Shown: positions 7,703 to 17,433, counted from the first letter of the stretch. The stretch: 64,000 bases of DNA from Arthrobacter sp. SX1312 (GCF_002929295.1 NZ_PJIM01000001.1:1231398-1295397); one strand, 5' to 3'. Notes: generated by a model from the sequence alone, not told the origin. Numbers and translations are program-made.

Positions 7703-8926
7703 TCATGGTGGATAATCCCCGTCCGGGCCGGTCGGGGTCCAGGCCCACAGCCGGTCCACCCACAGGAACTGCAGGACCACGCAGACCGGCAGGAGCACCC
7801 AGAGCAGGCGCCCCGCGCGCGGGGTCGCGACCGCGAGTGCCAGGGGGAACAGGGGCAGCAGGATGCGCCAGGTGCTGGACTGCGGGTCCCAGAACGCCGC
7901 GAGGTAGAGCAGGTAGGCGGCGCACCAGGCGCCGGGCACGAGTCCGATCGAGCGCACCGACGGTGCGAGGAACATGCCGGCCAGCCCGAGCACGAGGCCG
8001 AGGACCACCAGCGCCCCCGCCGCGGGGCCGACGACGGCGGCCGGCGCCTGGAACCAGGGCAGGAACGGCACGAGGGCCTCGCCCCGCCAGGCCGTCTCCG
8101 TCGCGACGTAGGCGGCGCGTTCCCCGGTCGCGGCCCAGGCGATGAGCGGCCAGGCGACCGCCGCGACGGAGGAGACCACGCCGAGCAGGAACAGCGGGAC
8201 GAGGCGTCCGGCCGCCTCGCGGCGGTCGCCCGGATCACCGCCGCGGCGCGCAGTCCACAGCGCGTGGAGGAAGAGGATGCCGATCGCGATCGCGAAGGGC
8301 ACCCCGGCGGGGCGGGCCAGGCCCATGAGCACGACGACGGGCATGGCTGCGACGTACCGGCCGATGGAGACCAGGTACAGCGCGGTGGCCAGCAGCAGCA
8401 GGTGCAGCGACTCGGCGTACGGCACCTGCAGGACGGCCGCGACGGGTGCGAAGGACACGACGGCGACCCCTGCGAGCGCCGTCCGGTGCTCCGACCGCAA
8501 CCGGAACAGGCGGTAGACCACGAGCGACGCCGCCGCCGCCGCGGCCACCGACACCACCGGGGCGAGGGCCCCCCACCCCAGGCCGGTGGCCGCGGCCAGA
8601 CCGCGCACGAGCCCCGGGTACAGGGGGTAGAACGCCCACTGGTTGTGGCTCACCACGCCGAATGCGTCCCTTGGCAGCTCGGACGGGTAGCCCTCCGTGA
8701 AGATCCGCTCGTACCAGCCGCTGTCCCAGAAGCTGATGAAGGCGCCGTAGCCGGGAGCGGGGCCGGACCACGGGCTGGGACCCTGGCGTGCCGCGGCGAG
8801 CAGGAGGATCGCGGTGGACACGAGACGACCGGCGGCGAAAACGGCCAGGACCTGCAGGGCCCAGTGGACCCCCGGACGGACCGGCCGTGCGGTGGAGCCG
8901 GTCGCGGCGGTCCCCGTCCGGTTCAC
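7703..8926 (-). CDS. Polytopic membrane mannosyltransferase, PIG-V-like
   Basis: 407 residues with roughly ten membrane helices. The first periplasmic loop holds FWDSGWYERIFTEGYP, matching the catalytic-loop motif (WDSxWYxxIxxxGY) of the PIG-V/Mannosyl_trans2 type of GT-C glycosyltransferases that use polyprenyl-phosphate sugars. A second loop motif is QWAFYPLYPGLVRG. A role in lipoglycan or glycoprotein mannosylation is inferred. The start overlaps the tagA stop by 4 nt, so it is the last gene of the LOG-DivIVA-tagA operon. Confidence 0.75.
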   Translation of the reverse strand: MNRTGTAATGSTARPVRPGVHWALQVLAVFAAGRLVSTAILLLAAARQGPSPWSGPAPGYGAFISFWDSGWYERIFTEGYPSELPRDAFGVVSHNQWAFYPLYPGLVRGLAAATGLGWGALAPVVSVAAAAAASLVVYRLFRLRSEHRTALAGVAVVSFAPVAAVLQVPYAESLHLLLLATALYLVSIGRYVAAMPVVVLMGLARPAGVPFAIAIGILFLHALWTARRGGDPGDRREAAGRLVPLFLLGVVSSVAAVAWPLIAWAATGERAAYVATETAWRGEALVPFLPWFQAPAAVVGPAAGALVVLGLVLGLAGMFLAPSVRSIGLVPGAWCAAYLLYLAAFWDPQSSTWRILLPLFPLALAVATPRAGRLLWVLLPVCVVLQFLWVDRLWAWTPTGPDGDYPP

Positions 8927-9576
8927 GCGGTGCCGTCGTCGGACGAGGTCCTGACGGTCACGCCGGTGCCCGCGGGCTGCCCCGCCTCCACGGTCCCTCC
9001 CACGGAGGCGCGGACCCAGCAGTCCTGGAGGTGGTCGTCGACGTACCCCGTGGCCTGCATCATGGCGTACGCCGTCGTCGGGCCCACGAAGCGGAACCCG
9101 AGGCCGCGGAGGTCCCGGGCCAGCGCCGTGCTGTCCGCGGTGACCGCCGGCACATCGGCGAGGGTGGCGGGGGCAGGGCCCGCCTCAGGGCGGTGACGCT
9201 CGAGGACCGAGCCGAGGGTGGTGCCCTCCGGGAGTGCGAGGAGGGCCCGGGCGTTGGCGATCGTCGCGTCGATCTTCTGCCGGTTCCGGACGATGCCGGC
9301 GTCGGCCATGAGCCGCTCGACGTCGTGCTCGTCGAACAGCGCCACCGCTTCCGGGACGAAGCCCGCGAACGCCCGGCGGAACGCCTCCCGCTTGCGCAGG
9401 ATGGTGATCCAGCTCAGGCCGGACTGGAAGGCCTCGAGGCTCAGCCGCTCGAAGAGTCCCGTCTCGTCCCGGACGGGGCGGCCCCATTCGAGGTCGTGGT
9501 ACTGCTCGTACTCGGTGCTGGAGACCGCCCAGCCGCACCGCGGCCGGCCGTCCGAGCCGGGGACCGCGCCGCTCAT
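8923..9576 (-). CDS. tag: DNA-3-methyladenine glycosylase I
   Basis: 217 residues. The family opening RCGWAVSSTEYEQYHDLEWGRPV contains the tyrosine and glutamate of the substrate pocket, followed by LSLEAFQSGLSWITILRKREAFR and the C-terminal FVGPTTAYAMMQATGYVDDH with a zinc-ligand histidine. It excises 3-methyladenine from alkylated DNA. Its start overlaps the DivIVA-like gene stop by 4 nt. Confidence 0.93.
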   Translation of the reverse strand: MSGAVPGSDGRPRCGWAVSSTEYEQYHDLEWGRPVRDETGLFERLSLEAFQSGLSWITILRKREAFRRAFAGFVPEAVALFDEHDVERLMADAGIVRNRQKIDATIANARALLALPEGTTLGSVLERHRPEAGPAPATLADVPAVTADSTALARDLRGLGFRFVGPTTAYAMMQATGYVDDHLQDCWVRASVGGTVEAGQPAGTGVTVRTSSDDGTA

Positions 9577-9977
9577 CGCCGGACGTCCTGCGCCGCGAGC
9601 CGCGAGCGCAGCTCACCGATGACGGCGTCCCGCTCGGCGAGGGCGGCGGCGAGCCGGTCGAGGACCTCGTCCACCTGGTCCATGCGGTAGCCGCGGAGCC
9701 CGAGGCCGAACCGCACGGCGTCGACATCCGGCGCGGAGGGGTGCTCCGGCAACAGCACGGGGGGCAGGCTCGCCACCGGCTCGACGAGGCCGAGGCCGTC
9801 CGGCCGGGACGGCCCACCCCTCCCGCTGTCGTCCGCGGGCCGTCCGCCGGCCTGGCGGGAGCCCGCCCCGAGGGCCACGCCCGGGCGCCGGAGCAGTGCC
9901 GGGAGCCGGGGCCCCGCGGCGAGGACGGCGGTCCCTCCCACGAGCAGGACGGCGAGGATCACCAGGAAGATAGTCAC
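9573..9977 (-). CDS. Small membrane-anchored DivIVA-domain protein
   Basis: About 134 residues from the GTG at 9977 (VTIFLVILAVLLVGG). One N-terminal membrane helix is followed by a Pro/Gly-rich linker and a C-terminal segment VDAVRFGLGLRGYRMDQVDEVLDRLAAALAERD, which matches the DivIVA N-terminal fold (F-x-x-x-x-x-GY-x-x-x-VD-x-F). It is probably a cell-pole or septum protein. It lies between the LOG gene (25 bp upstream) and tag (overlap). It resembles Rv1209 in domain layout and neighbours. Confidence 0.75.
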   Translation of the reverse strand: MTIFLVILAVLLVGGTAVLAAGPRLPALLRRPGVALGAGSRQAGGRPADDSGRGGPSRPDGLGLVEPVASLPPVLLPEHPSAPDVDAVRFGLGLRGYRMDQVDEVLDRLAAALAERDAVIGELRSRLAAQDVRR

Positions 9978-10002
9978 ACCGCTATGGTGCCAGAATCGCC
10001 TG

Positions 10003-10905
10003 TCAGCGGTGTCCGGATGCGGCACTCGGGGCCTGTCGGTGCCCCGACGAGGCCGCCACGATCCGCACGGCCTCCTCCGCCGTGTCCACGAGCTGCACCA
10101 GCGAGAGATCGTTCTCCGAGATGGTGCCCTCGGCGAGCAGCGTGCCCTCGATCCAGTCGAGGAGCGGGCGCCAGTAGTCGACGCCGATGAGCACGATCGG
10201 GAAGGAGGTGACCTTTCGGGTCTGCACGAGGGTCATCGCCTCGAACAGCTCGTCGAGGGTCCCGAAGCCGCCCGGCAGCACGATGAACCCGTTGGCGTAC
10301 TTGACGAACATCGTCTTCCGGGCGAAGAAGTACCGGAAGTTGATCCCCAGGTCCACCCACTCGTTCATGCCCTGCTCGAAGGGCAGTTCGATGCCGAGAC
10401 CCACGGAGACCCCGCCCGCCTCGCAGGCGCCCTTGTTCGCGGCCTCCATGGCGCCGGGGCCTCCCCCGGTGATGACGGCGTACCCGGCTGCCACGAGGCG
10501 CCGGCCCACCTCCTCGCCGATGGCATAGAAGGACGAGTCCTGCGGCGTGCGGGCCGACCCGAACACGCTGATGGCCGGGCCGAGGTCGGCCAGCGTGCCG
10601 AACCCCTCGACGAATTCGCTCTGGATACGCAGCACCCGCCACGGATCCGTCCGGGTGAATCCTCCGCCGGGATCGGCGTCCAGCAGCATGCTGTCGGACT
10701 GCGGAGCCGCCGCCTGGCCGCGCCGCAGTTCCACCGGACCCTTGTGCCGCGTCGCCCGGACCGGTGCGGGCCCACCATTCGCGCGGGCGCGGGACGTGCC
10801 GTTCGCGGCCTGCACGGGGCCGTCGGGTACTGCCTGCACGGCGCCGTCGTCAGCGGTGGAAGGTCCGGTGCGATCACCGGCCGGAGAATCCTGGGAGTGA
10901 GACAT
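10003..10905 (-). CDS. LOG family (TIGR00730) phosphoribohydrolase-like protein
   Basis: 300 residues. A disordered N-terminal 75 residues precede a Rossmann-like domain with GGGPGAMEAANKGA and the signature PGGFGTLDELFEAMT, the catalytic motif of cytokinin-activating LOG proteins, which cleave nucleoside 5'-monophosphates at the N-glycosidic bond. The ATG at 10905 is six bases after a TAGCCT box. It heads the LOG-DivIVA-tag-mannosyltransferase operon. The Rv1205 relative has the same neighbourhood. Confidence 0.88.
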   Translation of the reverse strand: MSHSQDSPAGDRTGPSTADDGAVQAVPDGPVQAANGTSRARANGGPAPVRATRHKGPVELRRGQAAAPQSDSMLLDADPGGGFTRTDPWRVLRIQSEFVEGFGTLADLGPAISVFGSARTPQDSSFYAIGEEVGRRLVAAGYAVITGGGPGAMEAANKGACEAGGVSVGLGIELPFEQGMNEWVDLGINFRYFFARKTMFVKYANGFIVLPGGFGTLDELFEAMTLVQTRKVTSFPIVLIGVDYWRPLLDWIEGTLLAEGTISENDLSLVQLVDTAEEAVRIVAASSGHRQAPSAASGHR

Positions 10906-10911
10906 TGTCCT

Positions 10912-10917
10912 AGGCTA
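10912..10917 (-). promoter_or_regulatory. -10 box upstream of the LOG gene (TAGCCT, 6 nt, ATG)
   Basis: Minus-strand TAGCCT is followed by AGGACA and ATG. The AGGA is too close to the start to be a Shine-Dalgarno site, so this is leaderless. Confidence 0.5.
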
Positions 10918-11010
10918 ACCAATGACCCGGGTTCTCAGGAGATGGACAGGCCACTGGACAGGGCACTGATTGCACTTGAATCACAATCGCCCCCATCGCA
11001 CCCCGGTGTA

Positions 11011-11038
11011 TTGCTGACAAGGAATAGTTCGCTACATT
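11011..11038 (+). promoter_or_regulatory. Promoter of the glu operon (TTGCTG-N16-TACATT)
   Basis: A -35-like TTGCTG at 11011-11016 and a -10 TACATT at 11033-11038 are spaced 16 bp apart. The gluA ATG begins six bases further on and has no ribosome-binding site, so transcription most likely starts on the initiation codon itself. Confidence 0.55.
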
Positions 11039-11044
11039 TCTCCC

Positions 11045-11821
11045 ATGACCAGTGAACCGCAACCGACTACGCCCGCGTCCTCGGGAAGCCCCCTCGTCTC
11101 GCTCAGGAACGTGAACAAGCATTTCGGGGATCTCCACGTCCTGCGCGACATCAACCTCGAGGTCGGGCGCGGCGAGGTCGTCGTCGTGATTGGGCCCTCC
11201 GGGTCGGGGAAGTCGACCCTGTGCCGCGCCATCAACCGCCTCGAGACCATCGACGACGGCGAGATCGCGATCGACGGCAAGGTCCTTCCCGCGGAGGGCA
11301 AGGCCCTCGCGAAGCTGCGTGCCGATGTCGGCATGGTGTTCCAGTCCTTCAACCTCTTCGCGCACAAGTCGATCCTCGAGAACGTGACCCTGGGCCCGAT
11401 CAAGGTCAGGGGCATGAAGGGCGGCGAGGCCAAGGAGCTCGCGATGTCGCTGCTGAAGCGCGTCGGCGTCGACAACCAGGCGCAGAAGCTCCCCGCCCAG
11501 CTGTCCGGCGGCCAGCAGCAGCGGGTCGCCATCGCACGCGCCCTCGCCATGAAGCCCAAGGTGATGCTGTTCGACGAGCCGACCTCGGCGCTCGACCCGG
11601 AGATGATCAACGAGGTCCTCGACGCCATGGTCGCGCTCGCCAAGGAGGGCATGACCATGATCGTCGTGACGCACGAGATGGGCTTCGCCCGCCGTGCCGC
11701 GGACCGCGTGATCTTCATGGCCGACGGGCAGATCATGGAGGAGGCCACGCCCGAGGAGTTCTTCACCAATCCGCAGAGCGACCGCGCCAAGGACTTCCTC
11801 GGCAAGATCCTCTCGCACTGA
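11045..11821 (+). CDS. gluA: Glutamate-type amino acid ABC transporter, ATPase subunit
   Basis: 258 residues: Walker [11 protein letters not shown]-loop VFQSFNLF, signature LSGGQQQR, Walker [13 protein letters not shown] and a switch histidine in VVTHEMG. This is the PAAT polar amino acid ATPase family. It is first in a four-gene operon, gluABCD, followed by the binding lipoprotein and two permeases, the layout of the Corynebacterium glutamate importer. Glutamate as substrate is by analogy. Confidence 0.9.
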   Translation: MTSEPQPTTPASSGSPLVSLRNVNKHFGDLHVLRDINLEVGRGEVVVVIGPSGSGKSTLCRAINRLETIDDGEIAIDGKVLPAEGKALAKLRADVGMVFQSFNLFAHKSILENVTLGPIKVRGMKGGEAKELAMSLLKRVGVDNQAQKLPAQLSGGQQQRVAIARALAMKPKVMLFDEPTSALDPEMINEVLDAMVALAKEGMTMIVVTHEMGFARRAADRVIFMADGQIMEEATPEEFFTNPQSDRAKDFLGKILSH

Positions 11822-11878
11822 CCCCCGCATCACCAGAACCCACGAGGGCCTCCCGAGGCCGCGACGCAAGGAGAACCA

Positions 11879-12724
11879 ATGCGAAAGACCCGATATGCAG
11901 CAGCCGCGGTGGCTGCCGTAGCAGCACTCACGCTGTCCGCCTGTGGTGGTGGCGACAGCCCCGAGAGTGAAGGCGGCGGCGGCGGCGAGGGCGGCGGCGA
12001 GACCCTCCGCATCGGCATCAAGTTCGACCAGCCGGGCCTCGGCTACGACGAGGGCGGGTCCTACTCCGGCTTCGACGTCGACGTCGCGAAGTACGTGGCG
12101 GCCGAGCTCGGGGTGTCCGAGGAGAACATCGAGTTCGTCGAGGCGCCGTCCGCGAACCGCGAGAACCTGCTGGCCAACGAGCAGGTAGACATGATCTTTG
12201 CGACCTACTCGATCACCGACACCCGCAAGGAGACCGTGGACTTCGCGGGACCGTACTTCGTCGCCGGCCAGGACCTCCTCGTCCCGACGGACAGCGACAT
12301 CACCGGCCCCGAGGACCTCGAGGGCAAGAACCTCTGCTCGGTCACGGGCTCGACGTCGGCCCAGAAGATCAAGGACCAGTACCCGGGCGTGCAGCTCGTC
12401 GAGCAGCCCGGCTACGCCGAGTGCGTCACGGCCATGGGCGGCGGCCAGATCGACGCCGTCACCACCGACGACATCATCCTCGCCGGCCTCGCCGCGCAGG
12501 AAGCCAACGCGGGCAAGTTCAAGGTCGTCGGCAACACCTTCTCCGAGGAGAACTACGGGGTCGGCCTGCCCAAGGGCAGCGACCGCTGCGGGGACATCAA
12601 CTCGGCGATCACCAAGATGATCGGTGACGGGTCGTGGGAGGAAGCGATCACCAGCAACACCGAGGGTGCCGACTACACCTACAACGCGGAGCTGAACCCG
12701 CCCACGCCGGAGCCCTGCGCCTAG
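11879..12724 (+). CDS. gluB: Glutamate-type ABC transporter, substrate-binding lipoprotein
   Basis: 281 residues. The lipoprotein signal has a positively charged start and lipobox LSAC (Cys22), then a Gly/Glu-rich linker. The SBP_bac_3 fold follows: RIGIKFDQPGLG, GFDVDVAKYVAAELG, DMIFATYSITDTRKETVDFAGPY. The protein is anchored to the outer face of the membrane and delivers the amino acid to the permeases. AAGGAG lies eight bases before the start. It is 57 bp after gluA. Confidence 0.9.
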   Translation: MRKTRYAAAAVAAVAALTLSACGGGDSPESEGGGGGEGGGETLRIGIKFDQPGLGYDEGGSYSGFDVDVAKYVAAELGVSEENIEFVEAPSANRENLLANEQVDMIFATYSITDTRKETVDFAGPYFVAGQDLLVPTDSDITGPEDLEGKNLCSVTGSTSAQKIKDQYPGVQLVEQPGYAECVTAMGGGQIDAVTTDDIILAGLAAQEANAGKFKVVGNTFSEENYGVGLPKGSDRCGDINSAITKMIGDGSWEEAITSNTEGADYTYNAELNPPTPEPCA

Positions 12725-12800
12725 CATCACCCCTATTGGCGGGGTGGTCCGCCCGGACCGCCCCGCCAATGCCATGTCCCCACCAGGAAAGAGGTGAACC

Positions 12801-13478
12801 GTGGAGGACTACCTGTCGCTGTTCGAGACCTACGACGTGCTCGCCGCGTTCTGGGTCAACATCCAACTGTCGTTCTGGGCCGCCATCTGCGCGCTCATCA
12901 TCGGCACGGTGCTGGCCCTGTTCCGCATCTCCCCCATCCCGAGCCTGCAGTGGTTCGGCGCAGCGTACGTCAACATCTTCCGCAACACGCCGCTGACCAT
13001 CATCCTGGCCTTCGGCTTCCTCGGGCTGTTCTCCGTCATGCAGATCAGCCTGGCGGCCGACCTGAATGCCAGCCTGTTCCGCATCGCCATCGTGGGCCTG
13101 TCCGTGTACCACGCGGCCTTCGTGTGCGAAGCGATCCGCAGCGGCGTCAACACCGTCCCGCTCGGACAGGCCGAGGCTGCACGGGCCATCGGCCTGAGCT
13201 TCCTGCCGGCGGCGCGCCTCATCATCCTCCCCCAGGCCTTCCGCGGCGCCATCGCACCCCTGGGGAACGTGCTCATCGCCCTCATCAAGAATTCGACGGT
13301 CGCCGCTGCGGGTTCGGTGGCCACCGAGGCCTCGAGCCTCATGAAGACCATGATCGAGTTCCGCTCCGACCTCGTGATCCCGATCTTCCTCACCTTCGCC
13401 CTCGGTTTCGTGATCCTGGTGATCCCGATCGGACTGCTGACCACCTGGGCCTCACGGAAACTGGCGGTGGCACGATGA
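12801..13478 (+). CDS. gluC: Glutamate-type ABC transporter, permease 1
   Basis: 225 residues with about five membrane helices and the EAA loop EAARAIGLSFLPAARLIILPQA that docks to the ATPase. The GTG start (VEDYLSLF) has AAAGAGG upstream. It belongs to the HisM/GlnP-type permease family and overlaps gluD by 4 nt, consistent with a heterodimeric channel. Confidence 0.88.
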   Translation: MEDYLSLFETYDVLAAFWVNIQLSFWAAICALIIGTVLALFRISPIPSLQWFGAAYVNIFRNTPLTIILAFGFLGLFSVMQISLAADLNASLFRIAIVGLSVYHAAFVCEAIRSGVNTVPLGQAEAARAIGLSFLPAARLIILPQAFRGAIAPLGNVLIALIKNSTVAAAGSVATEASSLMKTMIEFRSDLVIPIFLTFALGFVILVIPIGLLTTWASRKLAVAR

Positions 13479-14344
13479 GCGCGCAGCAGGTCCTCTTCGA
13501 CGCGCCAGGTCCGCGCGCACGCCGGAACATCCTGATCGGCAACATCGTCGGAGTGCTGATCGTCCTCGGCATCCTCGCCTGGATCATCGCGACGCTGGGC
13601 GAGAAGGGACAGCTCGAGGCGAGCATGTGGACGCCCTTCCTCGAGGCGAGGACCTGGGAGTTCTTCATCCTCCCGGGGCTCGCCAACACGCTGAAGGCTG
13701 CCGCGATCGCCATCGTCACCTCGGTGGTGTTCGGCCTGATCTTCGGCGTCGGCCGGCTCTCGCACCTGACGCCCGTCCGGTGGGTCGCCGGCGTCGTCGT
13801 CGAGTTCCTGCGTGCCGTCCCCGTGCTGCTCATGATGATCTTCTTCTGGCTGGCGCTCGGCAGCTCGGGTGCCGTGCCGCCCCAGGACGCACCGTTCATC
13901 GCGGTGGTCGTCGCCCTCACGCTCTACAACGGCTCCGTGATCGCGGAACTGGTCCGGTCCGGGGTCCAGGGCCTGCCCACGGGCCAGCGCGAGGCCGGCA
14001 TGGCCATCGGTCTCACGGCCGGCCAGTCGCTGCGCAGCATCGAGGTGCCGCAGGCCCTCATCGCCATGCTGCCGGCCCTGATCAGCCAGTTCGTGGTGAT
14101 CCTCAAGGACTCGGCGCTGGGCTTCATCATCACCTACCCCGAGCTCCTGCAGTACATGCGCCGGCTCGGCGTGGGCGAGGGCAACATCATCCCGTCGCTG
14201 ATGGTCGCCGCCGCGATCTTCATCATCATCAACTTCGGGTTGTCCACCCTCGCGACGCGGCTCTCCGTCCTCCTGAGCTTCAGGACCAAGGGACGCAAGC
14301 CCGCCGCGGAGGAAGCCATCGCCATGGATCCGGCCTCCACCTGA
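13475..14344 (+). CDS. gluD: Glutamate-type ABC transporter, permease 2
   Basis: 289 residues from the ATG overlapping gluC (ATGA). A long N-terminal segment with one extra helix precedes the five-helix permease core. The EAA loop is [23 protein letters not shown]. The C-terminal tail is basic. The frame is open upstream, but the ATGA overlap decides the start. A terminator hairpin follows. Confidence 0.88.
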   Translation: MSAQQVLFDAPGPRARRNILIGNIVGVLIVLGILAWIIATLGEKGQLEASMWTPFLEARTWEFFILPGLANTLKAAAIAIVTSVVFGLIFGVGRLSHLTPVRWVAGVVVEFLRAVPVLLMMIFFWLALGSSGAVPPQDAPFIAVVVALTLYNGSVIAELVRSGVQGLPTGQREAGMAIGLTAGQSLRSIEVPQALIAMLPALISQFVVILKDSALGFIITYPELLQYMRRLGVGEGNIIPSLMVAAAIFIIINFGLSTLATRLSVLLSFRTKGRKPAAEEAIAMDPAST

Positions 14345-14366
14345 GCCGTTCCTGCACCCTCGACGG

Positions 14367-14398
14367 CGAAGGACCCGGCGGACAGGCCGGGTCCTTCG
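14367..14398. terminator. Terminator of gluABCD / dapE
   Basis: Inverted repeat CGAAGGACCCGG / CCGGGTCCTTCG (14367-14378 and 14387-14398) with an 8-base loop between convergent gluD and dapE. Confidence 0.75.
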
Positions 14399-14429
14399 TC
14401 GTTCAGGCGGTGCGTTGCGGCGACGCCGG

Positions 14430-15521
14430 TCAGGACAGCCAGGTCACCAGGGCGCCCAGGCACGCGCGGATCGCGTCGGCGTGCACGTGCTCGTCGTCCG
14501 TGTGTGCGAGGAGCGCGTCGCCCGGACCGAAGTTGACGGCCGGCACCCCGAGGGCGCTGAAGCGCGCGACGTCGGTCCAGCCGTACTTGGGCTTCGGGTC
14601 CGCGCCCACGGCTGCCACGAACGCGGCCGCCGCGGGGTGCTGCAGCCCCGGGCGCGCTCCGGCGGCCGCATCGGTCCGCTCGACGTCGAACCCCTCGAGC
14701 AGCGTCCTGACGTACTCCTCGGCCTGCTCCGGCGTCTTGTCGGGGGCGAAGCGGTAGTTCACCTCGATCACCGTGCTGTCCGGGATGACGTTGCCGGCGG
14801 TGCCGCCGGTGATCGTCACCGCGTTGAGGCTCTCCCGGTAGTCCAGGCCGTCCACGTGGACGGTGGCCGGCGTGTGATCCCGGAGGCGGACGAGGACCTC
14901 GGCGGCGCCGTGGATCGCGTTGACGCCCCGCCAGGCACGCGCCGAGTGCGCGGCCTTGCCGGCGATCCGGACGTCGAACCGCGCGGTGCCGTTGCAGCCG
15001 CCCTCCACGGTGCCGTCCGTCGGTTCCAGGAGCACCGCGAAGTCCGCCGTCAGCCACTCGGGGTAGGACGCCGCGACCCGGCCGAGACCGCTGAGGGAGG
15101 CCTCGACCTCCTCGTGGTCGTAGAAGATGAACGTGATGTCGCGCGAGGGCTCCGTGAGGGCCGCTGCGAGCGCGAGCTGCACGGCGACGCCGCCCTTCAT
15201 GTCGGTGGCTCCGCGCCCGTACAGGACGTCGCCGTCCCACGCCGACGGCACGGTGCCCCGCGAGCCGGGGACGGTCGGGAGGGGCACCGTGTCGATGTGC
15301 CCGGCCAGGATGACCCGCTCGGATCGTCCGAGGCCGGTCCGCGCCATGACGCAGTCGCCGTCGCGCACCACCTCCAGGTGGTCCAGCCGCCGCAGGGCCT
15401 GCTCGATGGCGTCCGCGATGCCCGCCTCGTTGCCGGAGACGCTCTCGAGGTCGAGGAGGCGCGCTGTCAGGTGGGCCACGTCGGAGCTCAGGTCGAGTGT
15501 CGTGGAGGGGGTGGGCATCAT
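14430..15521 (-). CDS. dapE: Succinyl-diaminopimelate desuccinylase
   Basis: 363 residues of the M20 metallopeptidase family: [10 protein letters not shown] (metal His/Asp), [10 protein letters not shown] (bridging Asp), DHEEVEAS (catalytic and metal Glu pair), and the dimerisation-domain [15 protein letters not shown]. It releases succinate from N-succinyl-LL-DAP in lysine and peptidoglycan synthesis. Two ATGs are adjacent (15521 and 15518). It is divergent from dapD, which makes an earlier intermediate of the same branch, with only 33 bp between. Confidence 0.92.
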   Translation of the reverse strand: MMPTPSTTLDLSSDVAHLTARLLDLESVSGNEAGIADAIEQALRRLDHLEVVRDGDCVMARTGLGRSERVILAGHIDTVPLPTVPGSRGTVPSAWDGDVLYGRGATDMKGGVAVQLALAAALTEPSRDITFIFYDHEEVEASLSGLGRVAASYPEWLTADFAVLLEPTDGTVEGGCNGTARFDVRIAGKAAHSARAWRGVNAIHGAAEVLVRLRDHTPATVHVDGLDYRESLNAVTITGGTAGNVIPDSTVIEVNYRFAPDKTPEQAEEYVRTLLEGFDVERTDAAAGARPGLQHPAAAAFVAAVGADPKPKYGWTDVARFSALGVPAVNFGPGDALLAHTDDEHVHADAIRACLGALVTWLS

Positions 15522-15527
15522 GCTGCA

Positions 15528-15533
15528 ACACTA
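15528..15533 (-). promoter_or_regulatory. -10 box of dapE (TAGTGT, 6 nt, ATG)
   Basis: Minus-strand TAGTGT lies six bases before the ATG at 15521. It sits inside the 33-bp gap with the dapD -10 box only eight bases away, so the two polymerases must exclude each other. Confidence 0.5.
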
Positions 15534-15541
15534 TCGCTCGG

Positions 15542-15547
15542 TAGACT
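15542..15547 (+). promoter_or_regulatory. -10 box of dapD (TAGACT, 7 nt, ATG)
   Basis: TAGACT lies seven bases before the ATG at 15555. Any -35 would fall inside the dapE start codon region (ATGCTG at 15520-15525, 16-bp spacer). Confidence 0.5.
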
Positions 15548-15554
15548 TGGGCCC

Positions 15555-16526
15555 ATGACTCCTCCCACGCCCAGCTCGTCCATGTCCGCTCCCGGCCGGC
15601 CGGCCGGCGGCCTCGGCCTCGCCACCGTCGCCTCCGACGGCACCGTCCTGGACACCTGGTACCCCGCCCCCTGGATCGGCGCGCCCACGATCGACGCCGC
15701 GGCCGGCCTGCGGGACACGCTCGAGGCCCTCGCGGAGTCCGGCGTCGACAACGCGCGGCGTGTCACGCAGCGGGTCGTCGACCTGGTCGTGGACCTCGAC
15801 GACGCCCCCGCGGGGACGGAGGACGCCTACCTCAGGCTCCACCTCCTGTCCCACCGGCTCGTCCGGCCGAACACCATCTCCCTCGACGGCATCTTCGGCC
15901 TGCTGGCGACCGTCGTGTGGACCAACCACGGGCCGGCTCCCGTGGACGGCTTCGAGACGGTGCGGGCCGCGCTGCGCGCCAGGGGCCCGGTGGCCGTCCA
16001 CGGCGTCGACAAGTTCCCGCGCATGGTCGACTACGTCGTCCCGGCGGGCGTCCGGATCGCCGACGCCGACCGCGTCCGTCTCGGCGCCCACCTCGCCGAC
16101 GGCACCACCGTGATGCACGAGGGCTTCGTGAACTTCAATGCCGGCACCCTCGGCCACTCCATGGTCGAGGGGCGCATCTCGGCGGGCGTCGTCGTCGGGA
16201 ACGGTTCGGACATCGGCGGTGGGGCGTCGATCATGGGGACGCTCTCCGGCGGAGGGAAGGAACGCATCACCATCGGCGAGCGGTGCCTGCTGGGCGCCGA
16301 GTCCGGCGTCGGGATCTCCCTCGGCGACGACTGCGTCGTCGAGGCCGGGCTCTACCTCACGGCGGGCACCAAGGTGACGCTGCAGGACGGGTCGCTGGTC
16401 AAGGCCACGACGCTCTCCGGGGAGGCCGGGATCCTCTTCCTGCGCAATTCCGCCACGGGCGCCGTCGAAGCCCGTCCCCGGAGCGGCGAGGGCATCGCCC
16501 TCAACCCCGCCCTGCACGCGAACTAG
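15555..16526 (+). CDS. dapD: Tetrahydrodipicolinate N-succinyltransferase (actinobacterial type)
   Basis: 323 residues. The C-terminal half is a left-handed beta-helix of hexapeptide repeats ([43 protein letters not shown]), and [14 protein letters not shown] is the active-site stretch of the actinobacterial DapD clade. It transfers succinyl from succinyl-CoA to tetrahydrodipicolinate. The start at 15555 is set by the promoter position and family length; the open frame continues far upstream antisense to dapE but is not coding. The lysozyme-like gene begins 4 bp after the stop. Confidence 0.92.
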   Translation: MTPPTPSSSMSAPGRPAGGLGLATVASDGTVLDTWYPAPWIGAPTIDAAAGLRDTLEALAESGVDNARRVTQRVVDLVVDLDDAPAGTEDAYLRLHLLSHRLVRPNTISLDGIFGLLATVVWTNHGPAPVDGFETVRAALRARGPVAVHGVDKFPRMVDYVVPAGVRIADADRVRLGAHLADGTTVMHEGFVNFNAGTLGHSMVEGRISAGVVVGNGSDIGGGASIMGTLSGGGKERITIGERCLLGAESGVGISLGDDCVVEAGLYLTAGTKVTLQDGSLVKATTLSGEAGILFLRNSATGAVEARPRSGEGIALNPALHAN

Positions 16527-16529
16527 CGC

Positions 16530-17408
16530 ATGTCCCCGCGGCCCCCGTCGGCTGCCGTCCGACGACGGCGGCGACAGCTCCGTACCGGCGCCATGCTCAC
16601 CGGGCTCGCCGTCGTCGTGGTGGGCGGTACCGCCGTCGCCGTCCGCCAGCTGGACGAGAGCGAGGTCCTGGTGCAGGAGCGGTGCAGCGCGACGGTGGGG
16701 GCGGACACCTTCGAGCTCACCCCGGAGCAGGCCGGCAACGCCGCCCTCATCGCGGGCGTCGCCGTGAACCGGGCGCTGCCGGCCCGTGCGGCGTCGATCG
16801 CCATCGCGACCGCGATCCAGGAGTCCCGGCTGGAGAACATCGACTACGGGGACGACGCCGGACCGGACTCCCGCGGGCTGTTCCAGCAGCGTCCCTCGCA
16901 GGGCTGGGGGACGGAGGAGCAGGTCATGACGCCCCTCTACGCCGCGGGGGCCTTCTACGACGCCCTGGTGAGGATCCCGGGGTACGAGAGCCTGCCGGTC
17001 ACCGAGGCCGCGCAGACGGTCCAGCGCTCCGCCTACCCGACGGCGTACGCCGACCACGAGCCGGAGGGCCGGGCGTTCGCCTCCGCGCTGACGGGCCACT
17101 CCCCCGCCGCCCTGGACTGCACCCTCCGCGAGCCCTCCGCCGACGGTGACCCGCTCGCCGTCTCGATCGCGGCCGAGGAGGTCTTCGGTCCGCTCGGCGG
17201 GACGGCGGACGGGACCCGCCTCACGCTGGACGCCGCGGACGTCAGGGGCTGGGCCGTCGCGCAGTGGGCGGTGGCGAACGCGTCCGCCCTGCAGATCACC
17301 TCGGTCGCGTTCTCCGGCCTCGAATGGGTCCGCGCGGACGGCGGCTGGTCGTCGACGACGACCGAGACCGGGGCGGTGACCATCACCGTCGCGGGGGCCA
17401 CACCCTGA
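16530..17408 (+). CDS. Secreted lysozyme/SLT-like protein
   Basis: 292 residues with an arginine-rich N-terminus and one membrane/signal helix (about residues 20-38). The ectodomain has AIQESRLENIDYGDD near residue 96 and DSRGLFQQRPSQGWG after it. This pairing resembles the catalytic ES...GLMQ signature of soluble lytic transglycosylases (candidate Glu98). The C-terminal 90 residues have no recognised domain. A peptidoglycan-cleaving or -binding role is inferred. It lies 3 bp after dapD, so is probably co-transcribed. Confidence 0.65.
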   Translation: MSPRPPSAAVRRRRRQLRTGAMLTGLAVVVVGGTAVAVRQLDESEVLVQERCSATVGADTFELTPEQAGNAALIAGVAVNRALPARAASIAIATAIQESRLENIDYGDDAGPDSRGLFQQRPSQGWGTEEQVMTPLYAAGAFYDALVRIPGYESLPVTEAAQTVQRSAYPTAYADHEPEGRAFASALTGHSPAALDCTLREPSADGDPLAVSIAAEEVFGPLGGTADGTRLTLDAADVRGWAVAQWAVANASALQITSVAFSGLEWVRADGGWSSTTTETGAVTITVAGATP

Positions 17409-17433
17409 GGCACGGCGCGTGGCGGCCAGGGGC

